Part shown: piece by piece, positions 16,146 to 24,914 of the stretch
How the letters are laid out: every line of letters starts with the position of its first letter
Position numbering within the stretch: the stretch's first letter is position 1
Assembly: GCA_023249225.1 (NCBI GenBank)
Contig: JAHFDA010000016.1
Span: 1 to 49,610, forward strand
Direction: 5' to 3'
Source: a bacterium
Lineage (GTDB): Bacteria; Margulisbacteria; Marinamargulisbacteria; JAHFDA01
DNA length: 49,610 nt
Position numbers and translations under genes: made by a program
The notes under the pieces: model-generated
Told to the model about the DNA's origin: nothing
What the model saw: the letters and a program-made list of their open reading frames with translations, nothing else
The model's database searches: none

Positions 16146-16253
16146 TTAGTAGCTTCGACTATTTCTCTTTTCTACTTTGGCAGCCCGCTTTTCTTTGGCT
16201 GTTTTTTGTGGCTTTTTCTTGGCTTCTTTTTTAACATCGCCTGATTTACCCAT
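16146..16253 (-). CDS. 35-residue Lys-rich basic microprotein
   Basis: A short gene: MGKSGDVKKEAKKKPQK at the start, then TAKEKRAAKVEKRNSRSY and a TAA stop. About a third of the residues are Lys or Arg, with no hydrophobic segment, so it may bind nucleic acid or another acidic partner. GGGGGA stands before the ATG at a normal distance. No other gene occupies these bases; the overlapping + strand frame is rich in Phe, Cys and Ser and is not credible. No function is known to me. Confidence 0.65.
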   Translation of the reverse strand: MGKSGDVKKEAKKKPQKTAKEKRAAKVEKRNSRSY

Positions 16254-16363
16254 GGTTGATTCCCCCTTTTGTATCTGCCTGGTCTGTGAGTATTTTATAA
16301 CTTATTGGGGTGACACGGGCAAGCTAATTTTAATCTGGCTAGCATTAAATTTTGGATACTTCG

Positions 16364-17953
16364 ATGGCGAGACAAATCACGCTTCACGAGTTAAACTCCC
16401 AAAGCATGCGCGTACTCATCTCCGTCTCCGACAAAACCGGCATCGTGGATTTTGCACGGGTGCTTCATACCGAATTTAAGGCCGATATCATTAGTTCAGG
16501 CGGCACCTACAAGACACTTAAAGAAGCGGGCGTGCCTGTAACCGAGGTGTCGCAGTACACCGGCTTTCCAGAAATGCTGGATGGGCGCGTTAAAACCCTG
16601 CACCCCAAGATCCACGGCGGCCTTTTGGGTCTGCGTGACAATCCGCAGCATGTGGCCACCATGCAAAAACATGGCATCGAAGCCATTGACATGGTGGTGG
16701 TTAATTTATATCCCTTTCGTAAGACCATCGAAAAAGCGCACGTGGAGCTGGAGGAAGCCATTGAAAACATCGATATCGGCGGCCCCTCCATGGTGCGCAG
16801 CGCTTCTAAAAACTACCGCAGCGTGGCCATTGTGGTAAACCCGGAGCGATACCCGGCCATCGTCGCAGAATTACGCCAAAACACCGGAACCCTTGCGCTG
16901 CACACCCGCGAACAACTGGCGCTGGAAGCCTTTACGCACACCGCCGAATACGATGCCACCATTTCGGGTTACCTTAAAAAAGTGTTCTCTCCCAACGGCA
17001 AAGCAGTCAGCCTGCCCGCCCAGTTAACCTTGAGCGCCGTTAAAGTTCAGGACTGTCGCTACGGTGAAAATCCGCATCAGGCCGCCGCCTTTTACCGCCT
17101 GGCCGGTCAGTCTGGCCTGGCCGATGCAGTGCAACTGCAAGGCAAGGAACTTTCGTTTAACAATCTGCTCGACATGCAGGCGGCCTGGCGTATTGTGCGC
17201 GAGTTTGAAGCTTTGCCAACCGCCGTGGTGATCAAACACACCAACCCCTGCGGCCTGGCCTGTAGCAGCAACCTGCACGAGGCTTATCTGCGTGCTTACC
17301 AAGGCGACGAAAAATCGGCCTTCGGCGGCATCGTTGGCCTTAGCCGCATGTGCGATCGCGCCACTGCCGAAAAAATTTGCGAGACGTTTATGGAAGTGAT
17401 CCTTGGCCCTGATTTTAGTCCAGAATCGTTGAGTGTTTTTGCGGCCAAAAAAAATCTGCGGGTGGTTAAAATTCCAAACTTTTTTTCGGCTCCGCAAAAC
17501 CTCGACATCCGCTCGGTCGATGGCGGTCTGCTGGTGCAGGCGCAGGATCTGTCCGTACTTGATCAAAGCCAACTACAGTTTGTAACCCAACGTGCGCCAT
17601 CTGAAAAAGAGTTGGCCAGTTTGTTGTTTGCCTGGAAAGTGGTTAAACACGTTAAATCCAACGCCATTGTCATTGCCAGGGATCAACAGGTGCTGGGCGT
17701 GGGTTGTGGTCATACCAGCCGCATAGAAGCAGTAGACACGGCCATCCGCAAGGCCGGTCTGCGGGTTAAAGGCGCCGTATTGGCCAGCGATGCTTTTTTT
17801 CCGTTTTCGGATAGCATTGAAAAAGCCCATAAGGTGGGGCTGTCAGCGGTCATTCAACCCGGCGGAAGCCTGCGCGACCAGGAATCGATTGATGCCTGCA
17901 ACCGTTATGAGATTGCGATGGCTTTAACAGGAATCCGGCATTTTAAACACTGA
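16364..17953 (+). CDS. purH: Bifunctional AICAR transformylase/IMP cyclohydrolase
   Basis: Last two steps of de novo IMP synthesis. The N-terminal IMP cyclohydrolase domain starts with RVLISVSDKTGI and contains SSGGTYKTLKEAG, GRVKTLHPKIHGG, NLYPF and ENIDIGGPSMVRSA. The C-terminal AICAR transformylase domain contains GENPHQAAAFY, the catalytic KHTNPCG, and the closing PGGSLRDQESIDACN. The chosen ATG at 16364 gives 529 residues. A TTG at 16352 or an ATG at 16406 (right before the conserved VLISVSDK) are alternatives, and none has a convincing ribosome-binding site. It stands apart from purM-purN. Confidence 0.96.
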   Translation: MARQITLHELNSQSMRVLISVSDKTGIVDFARVLHTEFKADIISSGGTYKTLKEAGVPVTEVSQYTGFPEMLDGRVKTLHPKIHGGLLGLRDNPQHVATMQKHGIEAIDMVVVNLYPFRKTIEKAHVELEEAIENIDIGGPSMVRSASKNYRSVAIVVNPERYPAIVAELRQNTGTLALHTREQLALEAFTHTAEYDATISGYLKKVFSPNGKAVSLPAQLTLSAVKVQDCRYGENPHQAAAFYRLAGQSGLADAVQLQGKELSFNNLLDMQAAWRIVREFEALPTAVVIKHTNPCGLACSSNLHEAYLRAYQGDEKSAFGGIVGLSRMCDRATAEKICETFMEVILGPDFSPESLSVFAAKKNLRVVKIPNFFSAPQNLDIRSVDGGLLVQAQDLSVLDQSQLQFVTQRAPSEKELASLLFAWKVVKHVKSNAIVIARDQQVLGVGCGHTSRIEAVDTAIRKAGLRVKGAVLASDAFFPFSDSIEKAHKVGLSAVIQPGGSLRDQESIDACNRYEIAMALTGIRHFKH

Positions 17954-18040
17954 TCGCAATACGGGATAGACGATTCCGCTAAATTTTCGTAAAATAACTG
18001 TCTACATAAGTATTATGCTTAATGTCCTTGGAGGCGCGTC

Positions 18041-19495
18041 ATGTCTGAAGATGTTATGGAAGGTACCCGTATTGGCGGGGGATCATTATTTGAATTTAAA
18101 AAACAAGGTGAAGTCGGCGACCCATCAAAGCTGACTGCCACCCGTATCGGTGTCCTGGATGACTTCGAAAAAAGCCTGGGTTTAGACAAGCCCGAGTACG
18201 TTGCGGCCGACACCCCAGTCATTGAAGAAGTTCATACCTCGGCCCATGCACGCAGCAACCGCTACACCGAAGCCCCTGATAGCCGGGTCAACAAACCCTC
18301 CCGGCCTAAAAAACAAGCCCTGCCCGAAAATCCAACTATGGACGATGCGCTCACCGCGCTGCAAACCCTGGAGGTGGGCGATATCGTCGAGGGTGTGGTC
18401 ACACGCATCGAAAATGGCGGCGTGTTTATCGACTTCAATTACAAAAGCGAGGGCTTTATTCCCATGACTGAACTGACCGCCGGTGAGGAAATCGAAGTCG
18501 GCGGATCGATCACTGGCATGATTGGTTTTTTGGAATCAAGCGAAGGTTATGCCATTTTAAGCAAACGCCGGGCCGATGAAGAGCTGGCTTGGCGCAATCT
18601 GCAAAAAGCCTATAAACGCAAAGAGGCTGTCGAGGTCAAGGTGATTAGCGCTGTATCAGGCGGCCTGGTGGTTGAATATTCATGTGTGCGCGGTTTTGTG
18701 CCCGCCAGCCATGTCCTTAAAGACGGCAGTGACACCCTGGACGGATTTATCACCACGTCCATCCCCGTCAAGGTAATCCAGATCGACAAAAAACGCCGCA
18801 AATGCGTCATGTCGCACAAAATGGCAACCCATGTGCCTGGTGCCAGCAAAGAAGCGATTGCCACGCTTCAAAAAATTGAAATCGGCCAGGTTCTAAGCGG
18901 CCGCGTCAGCAGTCTTAAAGACTTTGGCGCTTTCGTGGATCTGGGCGGCATCGAGGGTCTGGTGCACATTTCGGAGATGGCTTGGAGCCGTATTGAACAT
19001 CCGTCCGAACTGCTGCAGGTTGGACAGACTGTCAATGTGTTTGTGCTGGGTATCGATCAGGAATCCAAAAAAATCAGTCTGGGCCTTAAGCAATTGCAAC
19101 CGGATCCCTGGGTAAGCATTGCCGAAAAATATAAGGCCGGAAATATTGTCAAAGGCACCGTCAGCCGTCTGGTATCGTTCGGCGCTTTCGTTAAACTTGA
19201 CGACAATATCGAAGGCCTGGTGCATATCAGCGAGCTCTCCAATACCCATGTGAAAGCGGTCAAAGATGTGGTGCAACCCGGAATGGTGGTCGAAGCCAAA
19301 GTGCTGCGTGTGATTCCCGAAGAACAAAAAATCGGGCTTTCCATTAAGCAGGCAGCCGAAACTCCCGCCGCAGAGCCTCCCCGCCCAAGTGCGCCCGATG
19401 CTTACGAAAAAACCCCGGCGGCATCCAACACCCAGATGGCGGATGCTTTTAAACAGGCCCACGAAAAATCGCAGGTCGATAGTCCGTCGGTATAG
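18041..19495 (+). CDS. S1 domain RNA-binding protein (ribosomal protein S1-like)
   Basis: Cytosolic RNA-binding protein of 484 residues. A hydrophilic N-terminal region without clear domain (1-110) precedes four S1 OB-fold repeats at about 112-176, 195-260, 281-350 and 366-436. The last two are the most typical (DFGAFVDLGGIEGLVHISE and SFGAFVKLDDNIEGLVHISE). A Pro/Ala-rich tail follows. Ribosomal protein S1 of E. coli has six repeats and no such leader, so this is either a short S1 or a related translation/RNA-decay factor. GGAGG precedes the ATG. It lies directly upstream of der. Confidence 0.9.
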   Translation: MSEDVMEGTRIGGGSLFEFKKQGEVGDPSKLTATRIGVLDDFEKSLGLDKPEYVAADTPVIEEVHTSAHARSNRYTEAPDSRVNKPSRPKKQALPENPTMDDALTALQTLEVGDIVEGVVTRIENGGVFIDFNYKSEGFIPMTELTAGEEIEVGGSITGMIGFLESSEGYAILSKRRADEELAWRNLQKAYKRKEAVEVKVISAVSGGLVVEYSCVRGFVPASHVLKDGSDTLDGFITTSIPVKVIQIDKKRRKCVMSHKMATHVPGASKEAIATLQKIEIGQVLSGRVSSLKDFGAFVDLGGIEGLVHISEMAWSRIEHPSELLQVGQTVNVFVLGIDQESKKISLGLKQLQPDPWVSIAEKYKAGNIVKGTVSRLVSFGAFVKLDDNIEGLVHISELSNTHVKAVKDVVQPGMVVEAKVLRVIPEEQKIGLSIKQAAETPAAEPPRPSAPDAYEKTPAASNTQMADAFKQAHEKSQVDSPSV

Positions 19496-19530
19496 TTCCG
19501 GCGCGCCTGTCCAAGACGATTGGTCATTCC

Positions 19531-20856
19531 ATGACAGGTCTTCCGGTAGTGGCCATTGTCGGGCGGCCCAATGTCGGTAAATCCACTTTGTTCAACCGCT
19601 TGAGCGGCGCTGGGCGTCAGGCCATTGTGCATGACACTCCCGGCGTCACCCGGGATCGCTGCCTGGCCCAGGTGCAGTGGCTATCCCGCCAGGTGATCCT
19701 GGCCGATACCGGTGGAATTACCACCCTGGATACCCGCAAAGCTCTCTCTGATCCACAACGCGCACTGGCGCAGTCGGTCGAGCAACAAAGCCTGCTGGCC
19801 ATTGAATCGTCCGATTATGTGTGGCTGCTTACCAGCGGACAGGATGGCCTGCATCCGCTGGACAGCGCCATTGCCAAACTGCTGCGCAAGCATGAAAAAC
19901 CCTTTGCCCTGGTTATTAATAAAGTCGACCTGCCCATGCATGAGTCGAGCAGCCGTTCAGAGTTTTACCGCCTGGGCGTGGCATCCATGTTTTCGGTCAG
20001 TGCCGAACACAAACGGGGATTAGAGGATCTGGTGGAGCACACGCTTAAACAGTTGCCTGATCGGGCCGATGGCCCCCCGCCGGAACCAGCCCATTTTACT
20101 CTGGCCATCGTGGGTCGGCCCAATGCCGGAAAATCGTCGTTATTAAATGCCTTGTGCCAGAAAACCCGTTCGGTCGTTAGTGCAGTGCCCGGTACCACCC
20201 GCGACACCGTCACAGAAATATTCTCCTTTGAAAACAAACAGATCCGCCTGGCAGATACGGCCGGCCTGCGCCGCAAATCAAGAGTGGCTGGCGCCGTAGA
20301 ATATTACAGCCAATTACGTGCCATCCAGGCCATTGAAGCGTCTGATGTCTGCGCCTTGTTACTTGATCCCACCCAGGACACGGCCGACCATGAACGCCAT
20401 ATGGCACGCCTGGCCTGGGACAGCGGCAAGGCCCTGATGCTGGTAATTGCCAAACAAGATGTATTTGAAGATGAAGGCCAGCAGGAGGCCCATCGCCAGG
20501 CGGTTAAATCATTTTTTAATTTTTTACCTGATGTTCCGTTTGTCAGCATCAGTAGTCTGGAGAGCCAGGGTCTTAAAGGCCTGCTTAAAGCGGCTTGTGC
20601 ACTGGCCGAAAACCGTGTTCGGCAGCTGCGTACCCGTGACCTGACAGAGTTCGCCCAAGCTTTGACAAGCGATGCTGGCAAATTTACCTATGCCTCGCAA
20701 ACCCGCCATGTTTTACCCCCCTCGTTTGTGTTTTTTTCACGCCAGCCCGAGCACTGGCGCAAACCCCAAAAAAAACGGTTCTTAGAAAACGAGTTGCGCA
20801 AAGCCTTTAGTGGTTTTGAGGGTATCCCGCTTAAGATCCTGGTTCAACAAAAATGA
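19531..20856 (+). CDS. der: Ribosome-assembly GTPase Der (EngA)
   Basis: Double GTPase needed for 50S subunit maturation, 441 residues. GTPase domain 1: GRPNVGKS (11-18), DTGG (59-62), NKVD (130-133). GTPase domain 2: GRPNAGKS (195-202), DTAG (242-245). A C-terminal KH-like domain ends with the usual FEGIPLKILVQ. In domain 2 the guanine-recognition motif reads AKQD (307-310) instead of NKxD, losing the usual Asn; this is a real codon (GCC), not an obvious frameshift. The ATG at 19531 lies 35 nt after the S1 gene. Confidence 0.95.
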   Translation: MTGLPVVAIVGRPNVGKSTLFNRLSGAGRQAIVHDTPGVTRDRCLAQVQWLSRQVILADTGGITTLDTRKALSDPQRALAQSVEQQSLLAIESSDYVWLLTSGQDGLHPLDSAIAKLLRKHEKPFALVINKVDLPMHESSSRSEFYRLGVASMFSVSAEHKRGLEDLVEHTLKQLPDRADGPPPEPAHFTLAIVGRPNAGKSSLLNALCQKTRSVVSAVPGTTRDTVTEIFSFENKQIRLADTAGLRRKSRVAGAVEYYSQLRAIQAIEASDVCALLLDPTQDTADHERHMARLAWDSGKALMLVIAKQDVFEDEGQQEAHRQAVKSFFNFLPDVPFVSISSLESQGLKGLLKAACALAENRVRQLRTRDLTEFAQALTSDAGKFTYASQTRHVLPPSFVFFSRQPEHWRKPQKKRFLENELRKAFSGFEGIPLKILVQQK

Positions 20857-20897
20857 TAAAATAATATTTTCATTCCAAAGTAAAGGCAGGAACCCCC

Positions 20898-23261
20898 ATG
20901 CAATATGGCTATTTCGATGACGACCATGCCGAATACGTCATCACGCGACCCGACACACCCACGCCTTGGATCAATTACCTGGGCTTTGGCAAGTTTGGCA
21001 GCATCATCAGCCAGTGTGCCGGTGGTTACTGTTTTGATCGCGACCCCCGCAACCGGCGTGTCACCCGCTATCGTTACAACGCCGTGCCGGTGGACCAACC
21101 CGGACGCTACCTGTATTTACGCGACAAACACAGCGGCGCGTACTGGTCTGCCAGCTGGCAACCTGTTAAAGCGTCTTTGGATCATTTTGAGTGCCGCCAT
21201 GGCCTGGGCTATACCCGCATCCAAGCCCGCAAAAATGGCGTTGAATCTGAAGTTTGTTTTTTTGTGCCCGACGGCGCGGCAGCAGAACTATGGAACCTGA
21301 AACTGCGTTGTGACCGCCCATGTACACTGCAGGTTTTTACCTATGTAGAATTCTGCCACTACGATGCGGTACAGGATCAGGAAGATGTGGACTGGGTGCA
21401 ACAGATTGGCCAGGGACGTTTTAAAGACCAGACCATCTTGTTCTACAACCCCATGGAAAACGGCTTTAGTTATTTTTGGACCGACAGTCTGGTCAAAAGC
21501 TTTGACACCGGCCGCGACAATTTTGTGGGCCCTTACCGGGACCTGGGTAACCCGATTGCATTGGAACGCGGAACGTGCAGCAACCAGGAAACTTACCGCG
21601 GAAACACGGTGGGATGTTTTGAAATTGAAGTGAACTTGCTTCCCGGCCAGGACTGCGAAATCAATTTTATGTTAGGTGTGGAAGACAAAAAAACCACTAT
21701 TTCCAAAAGCATCCGCCGTTTTGGCAACCCCAAAGGCCGTACAGAGGCTTGGAAAGCGCTGAATGATTATTGGACCGGGTTTCGCAGCAATCAAATTGTG
21801 CATACGCCTGATGCGGACATGAACCGCATGCTGAACATTTGGAATCAATACCAGTGCAAATGCACCTTTAACTGGTCGCGCTTTGTGTCCTTGTATCAGC
21901 TGGGTATCCGCCGCGGCATGGGTACCCGCGACAGCGCACAAGACTGCCTGGGTGTGATGCATACCATGGCCCCGGACACCCGGTTTTTAATGGTAAATTT
22001 ACTTAAATGCCAGTTCCCCGAAGGCGACGCCCACCACCAGTATTATCCGCTCACTGGCCAGGGCGATAGTCATGGTTATTCAGACGACCACCTGTGGATT
22101 ATTCTGTCGGTATGCCAATATCTTAAAGAAACCGGTGACTTTAGCTTTTTAAAGGAAAAAATCACTTATGCCAAACGACCCCCTGATGCCACGCTTAAGG
22201 GTGTCCCCAGAGGCAAAAAGACCAGCGACACCGTGCTGGGTCATCTGGAGCAGGCCATTGCATTTTCATTGAAGAATGTAGGCCCCCACGGTATTACCAA
22301 GGCTGGTTTTGCCGATTGGAACGACACCATTAACTTAGATCAGGGCAAAGGCAAGGCCGAATCGGTGTTTTCGGCCATGTTGCTTGGGGCCGTTATTTTA
22401 GAACTCATCGGTTTATATGAATTTATCAAAAAATCCAGGCAAGCTTCCGCCCTGCGCGCGCAGCATCGTAAATTATCGGCCACCATCAACAAACACTGCT
22501 GGGACGGAGCCTGGTACGTGCGCGCCTGGGATGATACCGGCCGCGTGCTGGGGTCTAAGAAATCAGAAAAAGGAAAAATTTTTATCAACACCCAAAGTTG
22601 GGCTGTGTTGGGTGCCACAGCCTCCACAGAACGCGGTCGCCAGGCTTTGCAATCGGCCCATGACCAGTGCAATACCCAGGAAGGCGTCCTGCTGTGTTAC
22701 CCAAGTTATACCGAATTCGACCCAAGCAAAGGCGGCGTCAGCACCTACCCGCCCGGGGCAAAAGAAAACGGCGGAATCTTTTTACACAGCAACCCCTGGC
22801 TCATGATCGCCCATACCCAATTGGGAGATGGTGACCGGGCTTACCAGTATTACCGGCAAATTCTCCCCTGCCACCGCAACGCCGACCGCTACGAAGTAGA
22901 GCCCTACGTGTATTGCCAAAATATCCTGGGCAAGGAACATCCGCAACACGGTCTGGGACGCAACAGCTGGCTAACGGGCACCGCCGCCTGGAACTACGTG
23001 GCCGCCACCCAGTACATCCTTGGCATTCGCCCGGGCTATGCTGGCTTGCAAGTAAAGCCGGTGCTTCCGAGCGCCTGGAACGGTTTTGACATTGAACGCG
23101 TCTATCGCGGCACCCGCTATGTGATTTCGGTCCGCAAACCGGCCGGAAAGTCTGCCCAGCGTGTCGCCAATATGCGGGTAGACGGAAAGCTTATTTCGGG
23201 CACAGTGATTCCGCCTTCTAAAAAGAAGCGCGTGCAGGTCGATGTGGATTTGGCAGAATAA
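20898..23261 (+). CDS. GH94 family disaccharide phosphorylase
   Basis: Inverting phosphorylase of 787 residues that splits a beta-linked glucose or GlcNAc disaccharide with phosphate (cellobiose or N,N'-diacetylchitobiose phosphorylase group). The N-terminal beta-sandwich (1-260) and the alpha/alpha barrel are both present. Motifs: GIRRGMGTRDSAQD (R344, D345), GDSHGYSDDHLW (D397, D398) and GFADWNDTINL with D473 as the likely general acid by analogy to the family. The length is normal. Exact substrate specificity cannot be read by eye. GGCAGG precedes the ATG. No sugar transporter or partner enzyme is nearby. Confidence 0.9.
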   Translation: MQYGYFDDDHAEYVITRPDTPTPWINYLGFGKFGSIISQCAGGYCFDRDPRNRRVTRYRYNAVPVDQPGRYLYLRDKHSGAYWSASWQPVKASLDHFECRHGLGYTRIQARKNGVESEVCFFVPDGAAAELWNLKLRCDRPCTLQVFTYVEFCHYDAVQDQEDVDWVQQIGQGRFKDQTILFYNPMENGFSYFWTDSLVKSFDTGRDNFVGPYRDLGNPIALERGTCSNQETYRGNTVGCFEIEVNLLPGQDCEINFMLGVEDKKTTISKSIRRFGNPKGRTEAWKALNDYWTGFRSNQIVHTPDADMNRMLNIWNQYQCKCTFNWSRFVSLYQLGIRRGMGTRDSAQDCLGVMHTMAPDTRFLMVNLLKCQFPEGDAHHQYYPLTGQGDSHGYSDDHLWIILSVCQYLKETGDFSFLKEKITYAKRPPDATLKGVPRGKKTSDTVLGHLEQAIAFSLKNVGPHGITKAGFADWNDTINLDQGKGKAESVFSAMLLGAVILELIGLYEFIKKSRQASALRAQHRKLSATINKHCWDGAWYVRAWDDTGRVLGSKKSEKGKIFINTQSWAVLGATASTERGRQALQSAHDQCNTQEGVLLCYPSYTEFDPSKGGVSTYPPGAKENGGIFLHSNPWLMIAHTQLGDGDRAYQYYRQILPCHRNADRYEVEPYVYCQNILGKEHPQHGLGRNSWLTGTAAWNYVAATQYILGIRPGYAGLQVKPVLPSAWNGFDIERVYRGTRYVISVRKPAGKSAQRVANMRVDGKLISGTVIPPSKKKRVQVDVDLAE

Positions 23262-23267
23262 AGGGGC

Positions 23268-24113
23268 TTATTGAACCGGCTGCTGCGTGGCTTGATTCAT
23301 TTCTTTTAAAAGCCGTAAATCACGGTTACGGTATTTAAGGCTGCGCTCCAGCTTGAGACGCTCTTTGGCCTTTTGCAGGGCGAAAATAAGTTCATCAAGG
23401 TCGATGGGTTTTTTAAGGTAGTCGCAGGCCCCGCCACGCAGCGCCTCGATGGCCACATTTTGATCTCCGTGTCCGGTGACCAAAATCACCTCGACATCGG
23501 CATTCGTGCGCTTAACCTTGTACAGCACTTCCATACCACTCATGCCCGGCATTTTGATATCGGTTACAATGATGTCGATCTTTTCACGGTCAAATATTTT
23601 TATGCCGTCTTCGCCATTTCCGGCCGTCACGACCGAATACCCCTCGTCCTCAAGTAAACGTTGCAGAAACTGACGCTGGGTATCCTCGTCGTCGAGCAGC
23701 AAGACCCGATAGGACGGAAAAAAATTCTTACGGACAGCGCGCCGTTCACGAAAACGGCCAATGGCTCCCAGGAGGTCGTCAATGTCGATCGGTTTTTTAA
23801 GATAGTCGAACGCATTGCTACGTAAGGCATCGATGGCCATATCGTAGTCGCCGTAAGCGGTGACCATAATCACTTCCACGCCGGGACGCATTTCTTTGAT
23901 GTTTCTTAATATGCTCATTCCGTCCATGCCCGGCATTTTGATGTCAGTTAACACCAGCTCGATATTGGCATCTTCGCGCAGCTTTGCCAGACCCTCGGTG
24001 CCACTGTGAACTTCGACAACCTCGAAGCCATCTTTTTCAAGGATGTTACGCAGAGCCCCTACCGTGCCCGGGTCGTCGTCTATGATCAGTATTTTACTTG
24101 TTGCTTCAACCAT
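23268..24113 (-). CDS. Double receiver-domain response regulator without output domain
   Basis: 281 residues: two complete receiver domains and a short C-terminal helix. REC1 (about 6-122) has acidic residues at 12-14, phospho-Asp D57 (LVLTDIKMPG), T85 and K106/K107. REC2 (about 135-250) has D141/D142, D185 (IIVTDIKMPG), T213 and K234/K235. Both look phosphorylatable. The tail (about 250-275) is helical and charged. There is no DNA-binding or enzymatic domain, so it probably acts as a phosphoacceptor or through protein contacts. It is the last gene of the operon, 12 nt behind the histidine kinase. Confidence 0.93.
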   Translation of the reverse strand: MVEATSKILIIDDDPGTVGALRNILEKDGFEVVEVHSGTEGLAKLREDANIELVLTDIKMPGMDGMSILRNIKEMRPGVEVIMVTAYGDYDMAIDALRSNAFDYLKKPIDIDDLLGAIGRFRERRAVRKNFFPSYRVLLLDDEDTQRQFLQRLLEDEGYSVVTAGNGEDGIKIFDREKIDIIVTDIKMPGMSGMEVLYKVKRTNADVEVILVTGHGDQNVAIEALRGGACDYLKKPIDLDELIFALQKAKERLKLERSLKYRNRDLRLLKEMNQATQQPVQ

Positions 24114-24125
24114 ACGTTTATCCTG

Positions 24126-24914
24126 CTATTTTTTATTGTAAGTCTTGATAGGGAGCTGTATCAAGAAGGTAGTTCCCACCCCCTCCTGGACTTTAAACGT
24201 CAGGCTGCCCCCATTGCTCTTGACAATGCCCCAACTGGCCGAAAGACCCATGCCGGTGCCTTTATCCACCGCTTTTGTAGAAAAAAAGGGTTGAAAAATT
24301 TTTTCCCGTATGGGGGCCGGAATCCCCCCCCCGGTATCCTCGACTTCGACCTGAATATGCTCCGCCACAGCCCGCGTTCGTAAAACCAGCCGTTTGACCG
24401 GAACCTTGTTCTCCAGCAGGGCATCCTTGGCGTTATGAAAGAGATTGAGAAATACCTGTTCCATCTGGGAACGGTTGATGAAAACCTGGGGCAAGTCGGG
24501 CGCATATTCTTTTTGGATGTCAATTTGTTCAAAGCGCAGGAGGGCAGCAATAAACTCGAGCGCACCGTCAATCACCCCATGAATGTCGGTGGGCTCGGGC
24601 GGATCCTGAACCTTTTGCACCGAAAACTGCCGCAGGTGTTCGATGGTGGTGCTCATCCGGTTAATTTGGGCAATCATGATGTCAAGTTCTTCATGCAGTT
24701 TGGGCAAATCCAAGGCCCGTTGTTTTTTGATATTGCGGATGACAGACTGCGCAATTACCTTGATGTTATTGAGTGGTTGATTTAATTCATGCGCCAGACC
24801 GGTGGCCATTTCTCCCAGAGTAGTCAGTTTGGCGGTATGTAAAAACTGGGCCTGGCTTGCAGCGGATTGCGGGCTGTGCGTTTGTTCCAGGGCCTGTTCA
24901 ATGGGTGGCTTCAT
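24126..24914 (-). CDS. Soluble histidine kinase without sensor domain
   Basis: 262 residues from the ATG at 24914, which is preceded by GAGGAG inside the end of the upstream kinase gene and overlaps that gene by 17 nt; a longer reading to 24932 has no such site. Order: short N-terminal region, HisKA with H42 (ATGLAHELNQPLNN), then HATPase_c with N161 (FHNAKDAL), DTGGGI (193-198), PFFSTK and GTGMGLS (219-225). No transmembrane segment or PAS domain, so it needs a partner to sense anything. The HELNQPLNN type of H-box matches the upstream membrane kinase (HEINQPLNF), suggesting that the two arose from related sequences. Confidence 0.93.
   Translation of the reverse strand: MKPPIEQALEQTHSPQSAASQAQFLHTAKLTTLGEMATGLAHELNQPLNNIKVIAQSVIRNIKKQRALDLPKLHEELDIMIAQINRMSTTIEHLRQFSVQKVQDPPEPTDIHGVIDGALEFIAALLRFEQIDIQKEYAPDLPQVFINRSQMEQVFLNLFHNAKDALLENKVPVKRLVLRTRAVAEHIQVEVEDTGGGIPAPIREKIFQPFFSTKAVDKGTGMGLSASWGIVKSNGGSLTFKVQEGVGTTFLIQLPIKTYNKK

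Noticed and set aside
16177-16479. + strand frame of 100 codons upstream of purH
   Set aside because: It overlaps the conserved start of purH in another frame and is antisense to the Lys-rich microprotein. Its Phe/Cys/Ser-rich composition reflects that antisense.
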